Positions 4,826 through 7,234 of a stretch of DNA of 7,234 nt are shown piece after piece (positions within the stretch are counted from its first letter, which is position 1; each line of letters opens with the position of its first letter). Below the pieces are notes generated by a model, which did no database searches, was not told the origin of the DNA, and was given only the letters and a program-made list of their open reading frames with translations. Location of the stretch: contig JAGVKR010000080.1 of NCBI GenBank assembly GCA_020050375.1, forward strand, positions 1 through 7,234. The letters are read 5' to 3'. The stretch is from Planctomycetales bacterium. GTDB taxonomy: Bacteria > Planctomycetota > Planctomycetia > Planctomycetales > Planctomycetaceae. Position numbers and translations under genes: made by a program.

Positions 4826-6460
4826 TCACGAGTATTGAAACCCCACCACGCGGGTGACCAGCGCGGCGCACACGATGAGTTGCGCGGTCAGCGCCGCGCT
4901 CCAGAAGCCGAATAGCGGTGTTCGCTCCTCGGCCGTACGGTGCGCCAATCGGAAAGGTTCCTCGAAGAGCCCACCCGCGATCCAAATCAGGCAGGGGATG
5001 AGAAAAATCCACAATCGCGCAGCCTCTCCCATGTTCTTTCCGGAAAGCCACAGGATTCCCCACGTCGCCAAGAATGCAACGGCCGGTCTGCAGGCGCGCC
5101 ACCCGTGTGCGCGCCATTGCCGAACGACAGCATAAACGGCGAGGCAGACCAGCGGCAGCCCCGCGGCAATCGCGAGCTCGATCGGATTGACCAGAAGCCA
5201 CTTCCAATACGTCCGCGTGAACTGCCGATAAAAGCCAGCGTGATTGCGGAGATTGAGCCACCACACGGCGGGAAGATTGATTCCCGCCAGCAGGCGGAGC
5301 GCAAGAATCGGGAGGGCGAAGCCGAGGGCGGCGTACGTGATAGAGCGGAAGAGGGACCGGGGACCAGGGACCGGGGAACTGGGATGAAACGCCGCTGAAA
5401 TTGAAACTGTTTGACGGGCAGATTGATCCGACTCGGCATACCTTTTCCCGGTCCCCGGTCCCCGGTCCCCGGTCCCCCCCGCGTACAGCCAGCGCGACCA
5501 CCCTGTCACGACGGCCGCCAAAAATGCGATCGGCAGAAACGCGAGACTCAAACAGAGGGCCAGCCAGAGTGTGAATCCAGCCAGGATGCAGCGAAGATAG
5601 AGGCCCCGCTCGGCGCCGGTCAGCCAGAGCCAGAGAATCAGCGCCGTGAGAAAGGGAAAGAGCGCGTCCGACTTGGGAAGAAAGATCGCCACTGCGGGCA
5701 CCGTCGGCCAAAGCGCCGCCGCCAGCCAGCTCGCGCGAGCCGAGCAACTCTGCCGCAACAGTCCGAAGAGTGGAAGCACCGTCAGCGCTGCAACGCTTTG
5801 CGCGAGGAACCCGGCGAGCCACAGCACGGCCCGATCGATCCGGTCGAGTGGACGCCTTCCCGGAGGGCCGGTTTCAGCAAGCGCATCGAGCGACAGCCGC
5901 ACCGAATCGGGCTCGCTGGCAACTACAAAATCGGTCAACCGGGGAAACTCGCGGCAGAGCGCCAGCAACCCGCGAAAGATGACGATCAGCCCCGGCGGAT
6001 GCGTGCCGATGTGCAAAACGTCCCCTTCGGACATTCGGCGCTCGTAATCGCGGAGGAACGTGCCGAGCGGACGCGGGTCGGCACGCGCTTCGGTGAAATA
6101 GCCCGACGCCCCCGGAGAATACAAAACCCAGGCGGCCTTCGAGAGCTGGTAGCTCTCGGGGGCAGACTCCTGCGCCGTCCACAACCAGCCGCAACCGGCC
6201 AGGAAGAGGCCGATCAGCCATCCTGCCCGCGCCATTGGGCGACTGCGTTCGATGCGGTTTGCGCCGATCCAGACGAATGCGAAATAGCCGATCGCCGCGA
6301 GCGCGAGGGAAACGAACGTCAACACGACCGGCGCGGCCGGTTCCGCTCGGGCCCACGTCCATTCGTTCGGGACGCCGAGCGGAAGCTCCGTTCCCCAGAT
6401 CAGCCCGATCACAGCCGCCGTCGGGACGCACAACAGAAGCGAGAGACCGGCACGGCGCAT
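4826..6460 (-). CDS. Polytopic membrane protein, GT-C glycosyltransferase-like
   Basis: A protein of 544 aa from the ATG at 6460. Roughly ten hydrophobic segments are spread along its length, for example near 5-22, 45-65, 80-95, 212-235, 245-260, 265-281, 289-318, 375-393, 421-446, 459-473, 481-498 and 517-540. A THPPG motif (153-157) in an external loop resembles the HPP motif of GT-C enzymes that use polyprenyl-linked sugars. A late GKNMGEAARLWIFLIP segment (474-489) also fits such proteins, so transfer of a sugar to a lipid or cell-surface acceptor is the likely role. Residues about 327-373 (GGTGDRGPGTG...SSPVPGPRS) are a non-membrane, glycine/proline-rich insert encoded by an inverted heptamer repeat. 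An alternative TTG start at 6499 would add 13 residues but lies inside a hairpin. Family identity is moderate and the substrate unknown. Confidence 0.7.
   Translation of the reverse strand: MRRAGLSLLLCVPTAAVIGLIWGTELPLGVPNEWTWARAEPAAPVVLTFVSLALAAIGYFAFVWIGANRIERSRPMARAGWLIGLFLAGCGWLWTAQESAPESYQLSKAAWVLYSPGASGYFTEARADPRPLGTFLRDYERRMSEGDVLHIGTHPPGLIVIFRGLLALCREFPRLTDFVVASEPDSVRLSLDALAETGPPGRRPLDRIDRAVLWLAGFLAQSVAALTVLPLFGLLRQSCSARASWLAAALWPTVPAVAIFLPKSDALFPFLTALILWLWLTGAERGLYLRCILAGFTLWLALCLSLAFLPIAFLAAVVTGWSRWLYAGGTGDRGPGTGKRYAESDQSARQTVSISAAFHPSSPVPGPRSLFRSITYAALGFALPILALRLLAGINLPAVWWLNLRNHAGFYRQFTRTYWKWLLVNPIELAIAAGLPLVCLAVYAVVRQWRAHGWRACRPAVAFLATWGILWLSGKNMGEAARLWIFLIPCLIWIAGGLFEEPFRLAHRTAEERTPLFGFWSAALTAQLIVCAALVTRVVGFQYS
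5353..5480. repeat. Inverted heptamer-repeat element inside a coding sequence
   Basis: The left arm (5353-5384) is four and a half tandem 7-bp units GGGACCG, GGGACCA, GGGACCG, GGGAACT, GGGA. The right arm (5447-5480) is four exact copies of the complement, CCCGGTC, followed by a run of C. The arms pair at 28 of 32 positions around a unique centre of about 60 nt. The element lies in the reading frame of the membrane protein and adds no stop. A 6-bp direct repeat GCGTAC occurs at 5331-5336 and 5481-5486, exactly 150 bp apart, so removing one repeat copy plus everything between would delete 50 codons in frame. Similar heptamer repeats (STRR) are known in cyanobacterial genomes; identity with them is not claimed. 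Confidence 0.85.
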
Positions 6461-6483
6461 CGGAGCGTGTGAACCACTCGATG

Positions 6484-6540
6484 ACAAGACGCCACACAAG
6501 CGGCGGTGTTGGCTTCAACCAACACCGCCCAACGTCTTGT
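6484..6540. repeat. Two-tier hairpin between metalloprotease and membrane-protein genes
   Basis: An inner 11-bp stem GGCGGTGTTGG (6502-6512) and CCAACACCGCC (6519-6529) closes a 6-nt loop CTTCAA. An outer 8-bp stem ACAAGACG (6484-6491) and CGTCTTGT (6533-6540) encloses it. Both stems are perfect. The element lies 37 nt past the stop of the upstream minus-strand gene and ends 23 nt before the ATG at 6460. It may terminate metalloprotease transcription, although no T-run follows, or form a structured leader for the membrane-protein mRNA. Confidence 0.65.
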
Positions 6541-6577
6541 GCGGATAGAAATCCACACTACATCCATTCACACGCCA

Positions 6578-7234
6578 TCAGTCAATCGACTCGGTGACGA
6601 CCTGAGCCTGCAGCACCTTGCGGATCCGCTCCTGCGAGTCGAGCAGGTGCGCCCGCGTGTAGTCGTCGAGCTTCAGGTCCGCCGCTGCCAGCAGCGTCGA
6701 AATCTGCTTTTCCAGCTCTGTGAGATGCATCCGCACCAGGGTTCGCGCGTCTTCGGGCACGTTGGCCGTGCTGCCTCCGAACAGGATCACAAACGGATTC
6801 GCCGGAGGTGCGTTGAGCAGGCCCGCGAGCTCCTTCAGCGTGATCCGCTGCAGGTTGCGGCGGAGGCTGTTCACGTACGGTTTGCGGTTGGTGTATTCCC
6901 CCGGCCTGGGGGCTTCGCGCCACTCGGTGAACACGCCGTCGACCAGCGTCCGCACGTGCTCGGCCAATGTGTACGTATCCACATCAACGGGCTGCTTGAT
7001 TTCCGTGTCGTGCAATCGCGACAGCGTCGACCTGGAAATGATTTGTCGCAGGAGCTGCCCTTGCAGCCGCCCGATGACGTCATGAATCGGATAATCGAGA
7101 CGTGTCGGCTCGCGGAGCCCCCAGTGACTCCAGCGGGTCGAGGCCAGCGCGTTCATCACGTCGGGCGGGGGAAGCGGCGGGAGATTGAACGCCGAATCGG
7201 TGATGAGCTTCATCGCCTCGCGCTGCTTGGCGGC
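6578..7234 (-). CDS. Zinc-dependent metalloprotease, C-terminal fragment (cut by window edge)
   Basis: The frame is open to the right edge (218 residues visible, beginning AAKQREAMKLITDSAF), so the methionine at 7213 is internal rather than the start. The visible part resembles the C-terminal region of the large zincin-type proteases with DUF4953/DUF5117 domains found in Planctomycetota and Bacteroidota. Shared marks are KQREAMKLI, RWSHWG, DYPIHDVIGRLQ, LSRLHDTE, TLAEHVRTLVDGVF, NSLRRNLQRITLKEL and LDDYTRAHLLDSQERI. The HExxH zinc site would lie upstream, outside the window, so activity cannot be judged here. The protein ends QVVTESID 117 nt before the next minus-strand start, with a strong hairpin between. 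Family assignment is from recalled pattern only. Confidence 0.72.
   Translation of the reverse strand, partial: AAKQREAMKLITDSAFNLPPLPPPDVMNALASTRWSHWGLREPTRLDYPIHDVIGRLQGQLLRQIISRSTLSRLHDTEIKQPVDVDTYTLAEHVRTLVDGVFTEWREAPRPGEYTNRKPYVNSLRRNLQRITLKELAGLLNAPPANPFVILFGGSTANVPEDARTLVRMHLTELEKQISTLLAAADLKLDDYTRAHLLDSQERIRKVLQAQVVTESID

Noticed and set aside
4755..4838. 27-codon frame MYIFRVNGEYLGAAL... downstream of the TGTATA cluster
   Set aside because: No ribosome site, the start lies within the palindrome, and it overlaps the end of the opposite gene; no family recognised.
6461..6499. TTG start adding 13 residues to the membrane protein
   Set aside because: The codon lies inside the two-tier hairpin and the ATG at 6460 directly precedes the first hydrophobic segment.

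Overview
The window is about 60% GC with eight recognisable genes: six on the minus strand, and two on the plus strand in the middle. The protein types, the weak or absent Shine-Dalgarno sites and the heptamer repeats fit a member of the Planctomycetota. This is inference from general resemblance; no rRNA or other phylogenetic marker is present. The first 900 bases look poorer in GC (about 50% over positions 1-180, against about 65% in a sampled line of the GGT gene), which fits an accessory segment.

Left block, minus strand, transcribed from about 2100 down to 208: a rhomboid-type intramembrane serine protease, a Phd/YefM-type antitoxin, a HicB-type antitoxin, and a small HNH-like protein. 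The gaps are only 26, 33 and 22 nt, so they could form one transcript, and a plausible promoter lies just upstream of the rhomboid gene. Two antitoxin-family genes sit side by side and neither has a recognisable toxin partner in the window. Positions 1-207 hold no gene I can support.

Middle block, plus strand: a gamma-glutamyltransferase-family N-terminal nucleophile hydrolase (2251-3882) and a monofunctional AroH-type chorismate mutase (4152-4523). The hydrolase keeps the autoprocessing threonine but has lost nearly every residue that binds the gamma-glutamyl group in E. coli GGT. Between the two genes lies a 129-bp inverted-repeat element built from 7-bp units. A 17-bp palindrome directly abuts its right end.

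The 302-nt gap 4524-4825 separates convergent genes. It carries a strong hairpin, probably a bidirectional terminator, and an AT-rich cluster of three alternating TGTATA half-sites.

Right block, minus strand: the C-terminal end of a large zinc-dependent metalloprotease cut by the window edge (6578-7234), a two-tier hairpin, and a polytopic GT-C-like membrane protein (4826-6460). The membrane-protein gene contains a second inverted heptamer element (GGGACCG units) read through in frame. It lies within 150 bp (50 codons) delimited by a 6-bp direct repeat GCGTAC. This looks like an in-frame insertion of a small palindromic element into a loop of a membrane protein, and is the most interesting signal in the window together with its intergenic counterpart.
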